Assembly (NCBI GenBank): GCA_965249005.1
Contig: CBDFLD010000012.1
Span: 1-64,000 of the forward strand
Reading direction: 5' to 3'
Source of the DNA: CBDFLD01 sp965249005
Lineage (GTDB): Bacteria > Acidobacteriota > UBA6911
Length of the DNA stretch: 64,000 nt
The translations under genes were made by a program, and so were the position numbers. Under the pieces are notes generated by a model that saw only the letters and a list, made by a program, of their open reading frames with translations, searched no databases and was not told where the DNA came from. This document shows positions 8,362 to 16,570 of the stretch, piece by piece (position 1 is the first letter of the stretch; the number at the start of each line of letters is the position of its first letter).

Positions 8362-8715
8362 ATGATTGCTATCGGGTCTCGTCTATTGATTCTCAGTGCT
8401 TGCATGCTGCTTCCTCCATTGTCCTTTGCACAGACGCGAGCTGCCACTGCGCTTGACCGCGCGCATAGTGCGCATGGTGGTAAATGGCGTTCGAGTGAAA
8501 TTACGGATTGGGTCTGCGAAGGAACAATCGTGTATTTCACCACCGAGGGGCCAAAACACGAGTTTCCGGTCGTCCTGCGACGTAAGGGCAGAGACAAACT
8601 ACAACTTGTCGTCACACAGCCCACCGGCGAGATGTCGTACGGAACTGACGGTAGCGGCAGCTGGCAGACCGCTGGCTCGAACTCTTTCCTACAAGGGGGA
8701 CGACCGACCGTTTGA
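8362..8715 (+). pseudogene. Secreted acidobacterial-type protein, truncated by module copy 2
   Basis: It begins with a clear signal peptide (MIAIGSRLLILSACMLL, cleavage near SFAQ). A region follows with AHGGKWRSSEITDW, the kind of lead seen in exported LolA-fold-like proteins of Acidobacteriota. At about residue 103 the sequence switches at ACTCTTTCCTACAAG to the second DUF3238-like copy, read out of frame, and a stop follows. The join is a recombination point: the same bases occur inside copy 1 at 2170. Confidence 0.65.
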
Positions 8716-9034
8716 TCCAAACTCAAATGCGTTTAGGACAAGGACGATTGTTACCATAGAGACTGATCCCGCGATCGCACCAACAGGGCAATTAGGAGGG
8801 ACTCAGAAACTGACCGGCATATCAAAATCCTTCGCGGCCTACAATTCGTTAGACGCCAACGAGAACCTTACCCCAGCGGCTCTTGCCGACACGGATCCAG
8901 GTGATTGTTCTTTGCTCCATGAGCAAGGTCAAGCAGTCAATGATACGTTTTGGGGTGAGGTTGAGAGGTTATCGCCGACACATGTAAAGGTTCGTCTACA
9001 TGGTTCCGCTGACAATCCACTGGCTGTGGTTAGT
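8676..9034 (+). pseudogene. DUF3238-like gene copy 2, 5' part (cut by IS1380)
   Basis: Starting at RTLSYKGDDRPFDP, this piece matches copy 1 from 2171 and copy 3 from 14799. It has no start of its own and is read in a different frame from the secreted gene it is fused to. It is broken after AVVS by an IS1380-family element. Removing that element and one TTAGT copy restores AVVSCTIDWDITVW, in register with copy 3 (AVASCAIDWDITVW). Confidence 0.75.
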
Positions 9035-10887
9035 CCTTAGTCCAGCGTGATTTTTTGCATGAGGAGGAAGAAAAGCCCTGGAACGTGCGCCGTTACGGGA
9101 TAAAATGCGTTTGATATATTTACAAGACATCCCGAAAGGAGCACATTCCAGGTGAATAAAAGAAACCACAGAATCCTCCTCCGAGACAAGCAAAATCTTA
9201 CACGCCGGTTGGAAAGAAATCAGTTTGAGGACCGGTCCGATCCTATGTTCAAGGACTCCAACACCTACTACGAGATCGCCGAGAGAACGCGCGCCATCGG
9301 ATCTGGTGGTATCGGAGCCATTCACAAGCTCGTGTGTAAGCTTGGATTGGACAAAGATATCAACAGAAACATCGTTTTGCTCAAGTACCACTTTCCTTAC
9401 TGGGAATCCGATCATGTACTGAACATCGCATACAACGTCTTGTCGGGTGGAACCTGTCTCGAAGATATCGAGCGGTTGCGCCAGGATGAGACCTACATGA
9501 ACGGACTGGGAGCCGAGAGGATTCCGGATCCCACGACGGCTGGAGATTTCCTCCGTCGTTTCGATGAGGATTGGATCTTCGGACTTCAGGAAACCATCAA
9601 TGAAACCCGAACCAAGGTGTGGAAGTTGCAGGATGCTTCCTTCCGGAAGGAGGCCATCATCGACGTGGACGGGACCGTCGCCGGAACCTTGGGGGAATGC
9701 AAGGAAGGAATGGACATTGCCTACAACGGGATCTGGGGTTACGCACCGTTGATCGTGACCTTGGCCAATACGAATGAGGTCCTCTATCTGATGAATCGGC
9801 CGGGCAACCGTCCCTCTTCCGACGGAGCGGCCGAGTGGATGGACCGGGCAATCGATCTGGTGTCGTCGGTGTTTACGAAGGTCTGGCTTCGGGGCGACAC
9901 GGATTTCTCGCTGACGAGAAACTTCGATCGCTGGGACGAGCGGGTTGGTTTTGTCTTTGGTTATGACGCCAAGCCGAACCTGGTCGGGATGGCCGATGCC
10001 CTGCCGGAGAGACAATGGAAACCGCTCGAGCGGCCTCCTCGTTATGAGGTCAAGAGCGAAGAACGGCGCCGTCCGGAAAACGTCAAAGAACAAGTAATCA
10101 AGGAGAGAGAATTCAAGAACATCCGCCTGCAGAGCGAGCAGGTCGCCGAGTTTGACTATCGTCCCGGACACTGTAAGAAAACCTATCGCATGGTTGTGGT
10201 TCGGAAGAACCTCACGATCGAAAAGGGGGAGCACCGGCTGTTTGATGAGGTCCGGTACTTCTTCTACATCACCAACGATCGGGAGATGACGATGGGAGAA
10301 GTGGTCCTTTTTGCCAACGATCGCTGCAACCAGGAAAACGTCATCGGTCAGCTCAAGAGTGGAGTGAACGCCTTGAGGATGCCTTCGGACAGTCTGGTAT
10401 CGAACTGGGCCTACATGGTCATCGCATCGCTGGCGTGGAATCTGAAGGCCTGGTATGGCCTGGTGACGCAGGCGCCGACAGTACGTCGTGATATCTTGAG
10501 GATGGAGTTCAAACGCTTCCTGGTGAACTTTGTGCAAATACCCTGTCAGATTGTAAGAACCGGTCGTCGCCTCGTTTACAGGATATTGGCCTATAGCAAG
10601 CATCTCGAAACCTTTTTGGCGACGTTCGACTATATCAGGCAACTCAGGTTTACTTGAAGGCGCCTCGCCGGCGGGTGAGCCCGTACCCCCGGCGGAGCAA
10701 GAGTGGCGGGCGAAAGGAAGGGCATAACAGAGACAAACAAGATCAAGTGATCCAGACAACCAATGGAAGGTTTGTCTCTTGTGTTTCTCTTTGCTTTCCC
10801 TGTTACGCACAAGGAGCTGAAATCCACGAGATATTCGGAAAAGGCAAACGATTTTCCGAGCGAGCTCATACCTCGCTTATTTTGGGG
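9035..10887 (+). mobile_element. Complete IS1380-family insertion sequence
   Basis: The element is 1853 bp and is flanked by the 5-bp duplication TTAGT (9030-9034 and 10888-10892). Its ends are imperfect inverted repeats starting CC and sharing an AGCG a little inside. It carries one transposase gene. It disrupts the second copy of the DUF3238-like gene, whose reading frame is restored exactly when the element is removed. Confidence 0.88.
9152..10657 (+). CDS. IS1380-family transposase
   Basis: This is a 501-residue DDE transposase (DDE_Tnp_1 type), of normal family length. The GTG start is preceded by AAGGAG at about 13 bases. The acidic motifs are IIDVDGTVAG (about residue 170), WLRGDTDFSL (about 248) and the C-terminal NDRCNQENVIGQLKSG, which carries the catalytic Glu. 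The long open frame on the opposite strand (8996-10810) is a codon-bias shadow. The gene is intact, so the element could still move. Confidence 0.92.
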   Translation: MNKRNHRILLRDKQNLTRRLERNQFEDRSDPMFKDSNTYYEIAERTRAIGSGGIGAIHKLVCKLGLDKDINRNIVLLKYHFPYWESDHVLNIAYNVLSGGTCLEDIERLRQDETYMNGLGAERIPDPTTAGDFLRRFDEDWIFGLQETINETRTKVWKLQDASFRKEAIIDVDGTVAGTLGECKEGMDIAYNGIWGYAPLIVTLANTNEVLYLMNRPGNRPSSDGAAEWMDRAIDLVSSVFTKVWLRGDTDFSLTRNFDRWDERVGFVFGYDAKPNLVGMADALPERQWKPLERPPRYEVKSEERRRPENVKEQVIKEREFKNIRLQSEQVAEFDYRPGHCKKTYRMVVVRKNLTIEKGEHRLFDEVRYFFYITNDREMTMGEVVLFANDRCNQENVIGQLKSGVNALRMPSDSLVSNWAYMVIASLAWNLKAWYGLVTQAPTVRRDILRMEFKRFLVNFVQIPCQIVRTGRRLVYRILAYSKHLETFLATFDYIRQLRFT

Positions 10888-11093
10888 TTAGTTGTACAAT
10901 CGATTGGGACATCACTGTATGGATTGATACGACTTCGGGTCAATACACTTATTCGGGGGTTCATGATTTGTTTCCGTCATTCGGATTGGCAATCAGCGGT
11001 GTTAATGTGTACACTGCTTTAGAGGACTTTTCATTTGGTCTCTGTGGTATATTTCCGGATGTCACCCCATCAGGAAATGGCCCTCTTCCGTAG
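10888..11093 (+). pseudogene. DUF3238-like gene copy 2, 3' part
   Basis: This is the remainder of copy 2 after the IS1380 insertion: CTIDWDITVWIDTTSG, then VHDLFPSFGLAISG and the shared C-terminus ending SGNGPLP. The last 130 bases are identical in all three copies. The HEAT gene follows after 21 bp, as in the other modules. Confidence 0.75.
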
Positions 11094-11114
11094 CATAGAA
11101 AAAGGACATCAACG

Positions 11115-11936
11115 ATGATGACAAAAGAGATTATATGGATGTTCCTTCTGGCGCCGCTGCTCGGTTTGGCGCAGAACTCGAGCGTTTCCTTAAGCGATGC
11201 GGCGCAGAATCTAAGGCATGCCGACGTCGAACAACGACGCCTAGCCCTTAGGGAGATAGCCACTGTATTGCCTGAGCGGCAGTGGAGTTTGGATGAGACA
11301 CTGGCAGAGGCGCTCTTAGACGCCCTGCACGATAGTGACACAGAGGTCAGGGAGATTGTGGCGCGTGCCCTTGTCTCTGTAAGCGTCATGAATCAAGACA
11401 GTGCCAACGCCCTATACTCGGCAATTCCACGATTGCTGAACAGTCTTAAGGACCCAGACTCGAAAGTGCGAAGAAATGTTGTAAAGCTTGTCGGCGCCGT
11501 CGCGGCAACGCAGCGACCAATATTTCCAGGTCTCGAAGAAAAACTGCGACCTTTGATAAAGGATCCAGATCCAGCAGTACGGCGCGCGGCAATCGACTCA
11601 CTGTCAGTGCAATTTGTGAACTCAGATGCTTTCCAAGAAGATCTGGTGAGAGTATTGACGCAGGACAGGTCAGAATCGGCCCGGGTCGGGGCCGCGCGCG
11701 CGCTGGGCCGACTTAGAGGCACAGCAAACACAGCTGTTATCGCTGCACTCATAGATTCTCTCGACGATCCAAGCCCGGCCGTGCGCTATACAGCCGTTGG
11801 CTCGCTCCTGAAGATCGGTCCGAGTGCCTACAGCGCCATACCGCATCTTGAAGAGATTATCAGCAAGACCAAGGAATCGGATCCACTGCACGAGAGGACG
11901 GTTGATGCATTGAGAAAGATTCAGAATGTGCAGTAG
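11115..11936 (+). CDS. Exported HEAT-repeat protein, copy 2
   Basis: The 273-residue protein has the same layout as copy 1: a signal peptide at residues 1-19, then helical HEAT repeats. It is identical to copy 1 to about residue 108. It then carries its own variants, for example NVVKLVGAVAATQ, RSESARVGAARALGR and DDPSPAVRYTAVG. The variants fall mostly on repeat faces rather than on the LxDPDxxVR frame positions, so the fold is kept. The gene is intact. If it uses a promoter in the upstream gene, the IS1380 may have cut it off. Confidence 0.85.
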   Translation: MMTKEIIWMFLLAPLLGLAQNSSVSLSDAAQNLRHADVEQRRLALREIATVLPERQWSLDETLAEALLDALHDSDTEVREIVARALVSVSVMNQDSANALYSAIPRLLNSLKDPDSKVRRNVVKLVGAVAATQRPIFPGLEEKLRPLIKDPDPAVRRAAIDSLSVQFVNSDAFQEDLVRVLTQDRSESARVGAARALGRLRGTANTAVIAALIDSLDDPSPAVRYTAVGSLLKIGPSAYSAIPHLEEIISKTKESDPLHERTVDALRKIQNVQ

Positions 11937-12185
11937 GACCCCCACCGATGACGGCCGGACGCCACACCAACGCAATCGCCAATACGACCTGTTTCATCTC
12001 GTGACGATGGACACCTAGAGAGCTTCCCCAACACCCGCATATGACCAGACCAGAGGAAAAGAAAACGGGATGCCGAGACTGGGGTTGTCCCAGGGTACTC
12101 ATGGCCATTTGGACAGAGCATCAACTCGGTTTACTTCTGAGCTCCCATCTCCTGCATTGGCTCTTTGATTCGGCTGACCGAATTC
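11937..12185. repeat. Downstream arm of module copy 2 with 3' end of a DUF1990 gene
   Basis: The sequence after HEAT copy 2 parallels that after copies 1 and 3 up to the word GCCGAGACT near 12075. It then continues as GTTGTCCCAGGGTACTC without the 188-bp element found in copy 3. Bases 12131-12184 on the minus strand encode SVSRIKEPMQEMGAQK, the C-terminus of the DUF1990 protein at 16571-17155. So the duplicated unit included the 3' end of that convergent gene. Confidence 0.75.
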
Positions 12186-12349
12186 GTTTTGGGAGAGGGG
12201 GCTTTCCCTTGCGGTCGCCCCCTCCCTGAATGAAAAAACCATCCAGCACAAACGACTCCCGGTGTAAAGTAGGAGGAAAAATGAAATACTCCCCAATTTT
12301 TGGACCAGTGGCTAAGGTGTAAAATCCCTATCGACCGAAGGGAGGGTCG

Positions 12350-12640
12350 ATGGGAAAGAAGCGCAGACAATTCAGTGCAGGATTCAAGGCGAAGGTAGCG
12401 GTCGAAGCGATCAAGGGGCAGCGAACGGTCCAGCAGATCGCCTCCACTTTCGGAGTCCACCCGAACCAGGTAGCACAATGGAAGCGGCAGGCGTTAGACG
12501 AACTGCCGGAGGTTTTCTCGAAGGGGCGGGAACGTACAGACCGAGCTGATGAGGAGATGAAGGCCGAGCTGTACGAGCAAATTGGCCGGCTCCGAATGGA
12601 ACTGGAATGGCTTAAAAAAAAGTCCGGGCTGTCCCAATAG
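12350..12640 (+). CDS. IS3-family OrfA, helix-turn-helix protein
   Basis: The 96-residue DNA-binding half of the transposase begins MGKKRRQFSAGFKAKVA, the usual start of HTH_Tnp_1 proteins. A leucine-zipper-like end (LYEQIGRLRMELEWLKKK) follows. The run CTT AAA AAA AAG near 12610 is a classic A6G slippery site where a -1 slip makes the OrfAB fusion. The -1 frame is open from there into orfB (VRAVPIAEKRAWIEC). Confidence 0.9.
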   Translation: MGKKRRQFSAGFKAKVAVEAIKGQRTVQQIASTFGVHPNQVAQWKRQALDELPEVFSKGRERTDRADEEMKAELYEQIGRLRMELEWLKKKSGLSQ

Positions 12641-13476
12641 CGGAGAAGCGGGCGTGGATCGAATGCAGCGACGATATATTCAGCATGAGGAGGCAATGCG
12701 AGTTGGTGGGGGTGGCACGGTCGGGCCTGTATTACGAGCCTGCAAGAGAAACGGCCGAGAATCTTTGGCTGATGCGCTTGTTGGACGAGCAGTACACGGC
12801 CACGCCTTTCTATGGGGTCGCACGTATGACGGCGTGGTTACGACAGCACGGGTATCCTGTCAATCCGAAACGCGTCCGACGGTTGATGCGACAGATGGGG
12901 TTGGAGGCCATCTATCCGAAGCCTCGTTTGTCACAGCCTGCAGCAGGGCATCGTGTCTACCCCTACCGACTGAGAGGCTTGGCCATTTCGAGGAGCAACC
13001 ATGTTTGGAGCACAGACATCACGTACATCCGGCTGCGCCAGGGATTCATCTACCTGGTGGCGGTCAGGGACTGGTTCAGCCGATACGTGCTGGCTTGGGA
13101 GGTTTCGGTAACCATGGAGGCAAATTTCTGCATCGCTGCATTGGAGTGGGCGTTGCAGAAGGCTCAGCCCGAGATCTTCAATTCAGACCAGGGTGCACAA
13201 TTTACCAGTACGGAGTTTACAGACTGTTTAGCCAAGCGTGGGATTCTGATCAGTATGGACGGACGTGGTCGTGCTTTGGACAATGTGTTCGTGGAACGGC
13301 TATGGCGCACGGTCAAGTACGAAGACGTTTATCTCCGAGATTATCTGAGCGTTCCCGAAGCGATCCAGGGTCTTTCGCGCTTCTTCGATTTTTACAATCG
13401 CCGCCGTCTTCATCAAGCCTTGGAATATCAAACTCCGGAAGCCGTCTATCTGGGAGTACAAGGACCTTGCCTCTGA
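12612..13476 (+). CDS. IS3-family OrfB, integrase-core part of the transposase
   Basis: It is read by -1 frameshift from orfA at the A-run; the first in-frame ATG is at 12685. It contains the HTH_21 segment (YGVARMTAWLRQHGYPVNPKRV) and the rve integrase core. The DDE residues are in WSTDITYIR, NSDQGAQF and the late DNVFVERLWRTVKYE. The C-terminus is complete (RRLHQALEYQTPEAVYLG). The element may be active. Confidence 0.9.
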
Positions 13477-13553
13477 TAAGATCGTCGCTTACACGGCATC
13501 CTGGAGCACGAAATTTAGAGAACCAAATGGAAATGATCGAAAAGAAAGAAACC

Positions 13554-13643
13554 GCCTGTGGAAATGACGTCTCTGTGGAAATCCGCCAGCGGATTCCCAC
13601 AGAGACTTGGAAAAGCCTCCGGCTTTTCCACATTCCCACAGGC
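13554..13643. other. Nested stem-loops (three-way junction) inside IS3 element A
   Basis: The outer arms GCCTGTGGAAATG (13554-13566) and CATTCCCACAGGC (13631-13643) pair with one mismatch. Inside are two more stems. TCTCTGTGGAAATCC (13570) pairs with GGATTCCCACAGAGA (13591-13605). TGGAAAAGCC (13608-13617) pairs with GGCTTTTCCA (13621-13630). Together they form a cloverleaf-like fold in non-coding DNA between orfB and the right end. Confidence 0.7.
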
Positions 13644-13754
13644 TCTACTGATAAACTAATGGTTGAAGGGATCCACCTTAGATTCGGTGAAAATTGGTCC
13701 TAAAGATGGGGAGTACTTCAAAACACCGTACAAAAGCACTACAGAAACCATGCC

Positions 13755-13895
13755 TGTAAAACAGGCGATTAACAGGGCTCTGTTGTTCCGCGTAAAATCT
13801 TGGAAGTCACACTAAGACAACAAGTAAAGACCAAAAGAGGGCCGCCGGAACCTTGTAAAAACAGGCGATTAACAGGGTTCTGTTCCGTGTAAAAT
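13755..13895. repeat. Pair of 42-44 bp direct repeats between two IS3 elements
   Basis: The unit TGTAAAACAGGCGATTAACA, continuing to GTAAAAT, occurs at 13755-13798 and again at 13854-13895 with a few changes and a 3-base gap. Each unit holds the imperfect inverted words ACAGG and CTGT. Nothing coding lies here. The region separates IS3 element A from the truncated element B. Confidence 0.65.
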
Positions 13896-13943
13896 TAGGG
13901 TAAGACTACCGCAACCAGTGACGCTACTGCATCCGAGTTGAAA

Positions 13944-14473
13944 GACTCCCCAAAATTTGGACAGCCGTTTAAGGTGTAAAATAGCAGCCTTCCCAGAGGG
14001 AGGCTCATGAAGAAACGACGGAGGGCGTTCAGCGCGGATCTGAAGGCACGGGTAGCTCTCGAGGCAATCAAGGGTCAGCAGACCATCCAGGAGATTGCCT
14101 CTCATTACAAGATTCATCCCAATCAGGTGACTCAATGGAAGCGGCAGGTGATCGAATCGATGGCGCAGACATTCACGGATCGTCGGGGGAGACAGGATGA
14201 AGCCGACGAGGCGCTGAAGGCGGAACTCTATCGTCAGATCGGGCAACTGCAGGTGGAGCTGGACTGGCTTAAAAAAAAGTCCGGTCTCTCGCGTTAGAGG
14301 AGCGGCGGGGATGTATCCATCTGGACCCGGGAGAGTTGAGTATAATGCGGCAATGCGAACTGGCAGGATTGTCGCGATCCGGCGTGTATTACCAGCCGAA
14401 GGAAGAAAGTACCGAGAATCTGGAGCTGATGCGGCGTATCGACAAGCAGTACACACAAACACCCTTTTATGAG
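13944..14473 (+). mobile_element. IS3-family element B, truncated
   Basis: The left end (GACTCCCCAAAATTTGGACAG), orfA and the first part of orfB are present. The element stops within the codons for YTQTPFY, where it joins what is now module copy 3. A non-autonomous element has since inserted at the join. Element C at 23431-24606 is a nearly identical relative. Confidence 0.8.
14007..14297 (+). CDS. IS3-family OrfA of truncated element B
   Basis: The 96-residue helix-turn-helix protein begins MKKRRRAFSADLKARVA and ends VELDWLKKKSGLSR. It is a paralogue of the OrfA at 12350. The -1 frame at the A-run is open into orfB, which is cut after about 43 residues from its MRQCELAG start (14345-14473). 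The element cannot make a full transposase. Confidence 0.85.
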   Translation: MKKRRRAFSADLKARVALEAIKGQQTIQEIASHYKIHPNQVTQWKRQVIESMAQTFTDRRGRQDEADEALKAELYRQIGQLQVELDWLKKKSGLSR

Positions 14474-14792
14474 TGTTAGCGATCACCGAAAAACGTATTT
14501 TTCTGGACGTGCGCCGAGAGGATTGGGATTCCACTTTCAGAAAAGCTGGTCAGGTTCTGCTAGAAACCACTCTATCCACGACGAAAAGGTTCACACGTTA
14601 CAGGTGCCCAAACATCCCCCTGGGTGATGTTGCCACAGAAAAATCGGTTGGGGAACCTTGATCCGTCACGCGCAACCGGATTGATGTCGATCACCGCTCC
14701 GGTGCACACCCAGTCGCCTCCGGCGACGATGATGTTGAGTCCTTACAACCGGCGTGTGTTCAGAAAAGCACGGTTTTCAGTGATCGTTAACA
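14474..14792. mobile_element. 319-bp non-autonomous element with IS21-type ends
   Basis: It starts TGTTAGCGATCACC and ends in the inverted counterpart GTGATCGTTAACA, with about 40 bp of imperfect inverted repeats. It is flanked by the 6-bp duplication TATGAG (14468-14473 and 14793-14798). It has no coding frame of note. The same end sequence occurs at 20856-20894 beside istA and at 29719 beside an istB remnant, so it is probably mobilised by that IS21-like family. Confidence 0.8.
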
Positions 14793-14798
14793 TATGAG

Positions 14799-15325
14799 GG
14801 TTCGATCCGAATTCAAATGCGTTTAGGACAAGCACGATTGTTACCATAGAGACTGATCCGGCGATTGCACCAACAGGCCAATTAGGAGGGGCTCAGAAAC
14901 TGACCGGCATATCAAAATCCTTCGCGGCCTACAATTCGTTAGACGCCAACGAGAACCTTACCCCAGCGGCTCTTGCCGACACGGATCCAGGTGATTGTTC
15001 TTTGCTCCATGAGCAAGGTCAAGCAGTCAATGATACGTTTTGGGGTGAGGTTGAGAGGTTATCGCCGACACATGTAAAGGTTCGTCTACATGGTTCCGCT
15101 GACAATCCACTGGCTGTGGCTAGTTGTGCAATCGATTGGGACATCACTGTATGGATTGATACGGCTTCGGGCCAATACACTTATTCCGGGGTTCATGATT
15201 TGTTTCCGGCATTCGAATTGGCAATCAGCGGTGTTAATGTGTACACTGCTTTAGAGGACTTTTCATTTGGTCTCTGTGGTATATTTCCGGATGTCACCCC
15301 ATCAGGAAATGGCCCTCTTCCGTAG
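14799..15325 (+). pseudogene. DUF3238-like gene copy 3, 5'-truncated
   Basis: The frame is open from GFDPNSNAF through the complete C-terminus ending SGNGPLP, but there is no signal peptide or Ig-like part. It is closer to copy 2 than to copy 1, with shared variants such as SKSFAAYNSLDANEN and HEQGQAVNDTFWGE. An internal ATG or another start near 15002 could give a 107-residue fragment. HEAT copy 3 follows after 21 bp. Confidence 0.75.
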
Positions 15326-15346
15326 CATAGAAAAAGGACATCAACG

Positions 15347-16168
15347 ATGATGACAAAAGAGATTATATGGATGTTCCTTCTGGCGCCGCTGCTCGGTTTG
15401 GCGCAGAACTCGAGCGTTTCCTTAAGCGATGCGGCGCAGAATCTAAGGCATGCCGACGTCGAACAACGACGTCTAGCCAGTAGGGAGATAATCACACTAT
15501 TGCCTGACCGGCAGTGGAGTTTGGATAAGACACTGGCAGAAGCACTCTTAGACGCCCTAGATGATAGTGACACAGAGGTTAGGAAGGTTGTGTCGGCTAC
15601 CCTGGTCTCTGCGAGCATGGTCAATCAAGACAGTGCCAACACCCTATACTCGGAAATTCCACGATTGCTGACCAAGCTTAGGGACCCAGACTCTAAAGTG
15701 CGAAGAAATATTGTAAAGCTTGTTGGACTTGTTGCGATGACGCAGCGACCAATATTTCTAGGTCTCGAAGAAAAACTGCGACCTTTGATAAAGGATCCAG
15801 ATCAAAGAGTTCGGCTTATGGCAATCGACTCATTGTCACTGCAATTTGTGAACTCGGATGCTTTTCAAGAAGATCTGGTGAGAGTATTGACGCAGGACAA
15901 ATCAGGATCGGTTCGCCTCGGGGCCGCGCGTGCAATCGGTCAACTTCGAGGTACAGCAAACGTATCCGCGATCGCTGCCCTCATACAGTCTCTCGATGAT
16001 CCAAGCGTGGGCGTACGCCACAGCGCCGTTGGCGCACTCCTGAAGATCGGTCCGAGTGCCTATAGCGCCATACCGCACCTTGAAAAAATTGTTGGCAAGA
16101 CTAAGGAATCGGATCCGCTCCACCAGACGGCGGCACATGCATTGAGAAAGATTCAGGATGTGCAGTAG
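15347..16168 (+). CDS. Exported HEAT-repeat protein, copy 3
   Basis: The 273-residue protein shares the first 45 or so residues with copies 1 and 2 (signal peptide and first helix). It then diverges (SREIITLLPDRQW, DDSDTEVRKVVSATLVSASM). From about residue 112 on it resembles copy 1, including an identical run from KSGSVRLG to LDDPSV. It is intact, with the same repeat frame. The mosaic pattern points to gene conversion between copies. Confidence 0.85.
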   Translation: MMTKEIIWMFLLAPLLGLAQNSSVSLSDAAQNLRHADVEQRRLASREIITLLPDRQWSLDKTLAEALLDALDDSDTEVRKVVSATLVSASMVNQDSANTLYSEIPRLLTKLRDPDSKVRRNIVKLVGLVAMTQRPIFLGLEEKLRPLIKDPDQRVRLMAIDSLSLQFVNSDAFQEDLVRVLTQDKSGSVRLGAARAIGQLRGTANVSAIAALIQSLDDPSVGVRHSAVGALLKIGPSAYSAIPHLEKIVGKTKESDPLHQTAAHALRKIQDVQ

Positions 16169-16331
16169 GGCCTCATCGATGAGGACCTATCGTAAAAAGA
16201 CGACACCACCAACGCAGTTGCCAATACGACGAGTCGTGGGAAGCTTGTCCAATCGACTCTTCAGGATGGACCCTAGGGAGCTTCCACAACACCCGCACAT
16301 GCCCAAAAGAAAACGGGATGCCGAGACTTAG

Positions 16332-16519
16332 CCCTGATGTGACATTCATGACATCGTCCAATATTGCGAAACCCCAGGCCCAACGGGCCCCAAAGACGAC
16401 GTATCGCAATTCGGTCTACTCACCAATGGTTGGCTTATGTTCATGCGCCCATCGAGGCGAGAAGGCAATAATGATTGGGCTCCACGGGCATCAGGCCCCG
16501 CAGAAATGTCACATTAGGG
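16332..16519. mobile_element. 188-bp MITE with CCCTGATGTGACATT ends
   Basis: Its terminal inverted repeats are CCCTGATGTGACATT and, at the other end, CCCTAATGTGACATT (14 of 15 match). It is flanked by TTAG duplications at 16328-16331 and 16520-16523. Copy 2 of the module lacks it at the equivalent place, giving a natural empty-site comparison. The same end sequence closes the IS at 34060, whose transposase probably mobilises it. Confidence 0.85.
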
Positions 16520-16570
16520 TTAGGTTGTCCCAGGGTACTCATGGCCGTTTGGACAGAGTATCAACTCGGT

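Larger units (their letters stand above)
12287..13715 (+). mobile_element. IS3-family element A, apparently complete
   Basis: The inverted ends begin TACTCCCCA and continue to GGACCA after a few differences. The left end is at 12287 and the right end at 13715. Two overlapping frames give OrfA and the OrfAB fusion. The 240 bases between orfB and the right end hold an unusual folded structure (see 13554-13643). No convincing 3-4 bp target duplication is seen. Confidence 0.8.

Noticed and set aside
8996..10810. 604-codon open frame on the minus strand
   Set aside because: It lies opposite the IS1380 transposase over its whole length, has no family features and reflects codon bias of that gene.
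12582..13703. 373-codon frame in +1 relative to IS3 orfA
   Set aside because: The -1 frame carries the integrase core with all catalytic residues; this one has none.
13755..13895. CRISPR-like array
   Set aside because: Only two units with one spacer, no third repeat and no cas genes in the window.
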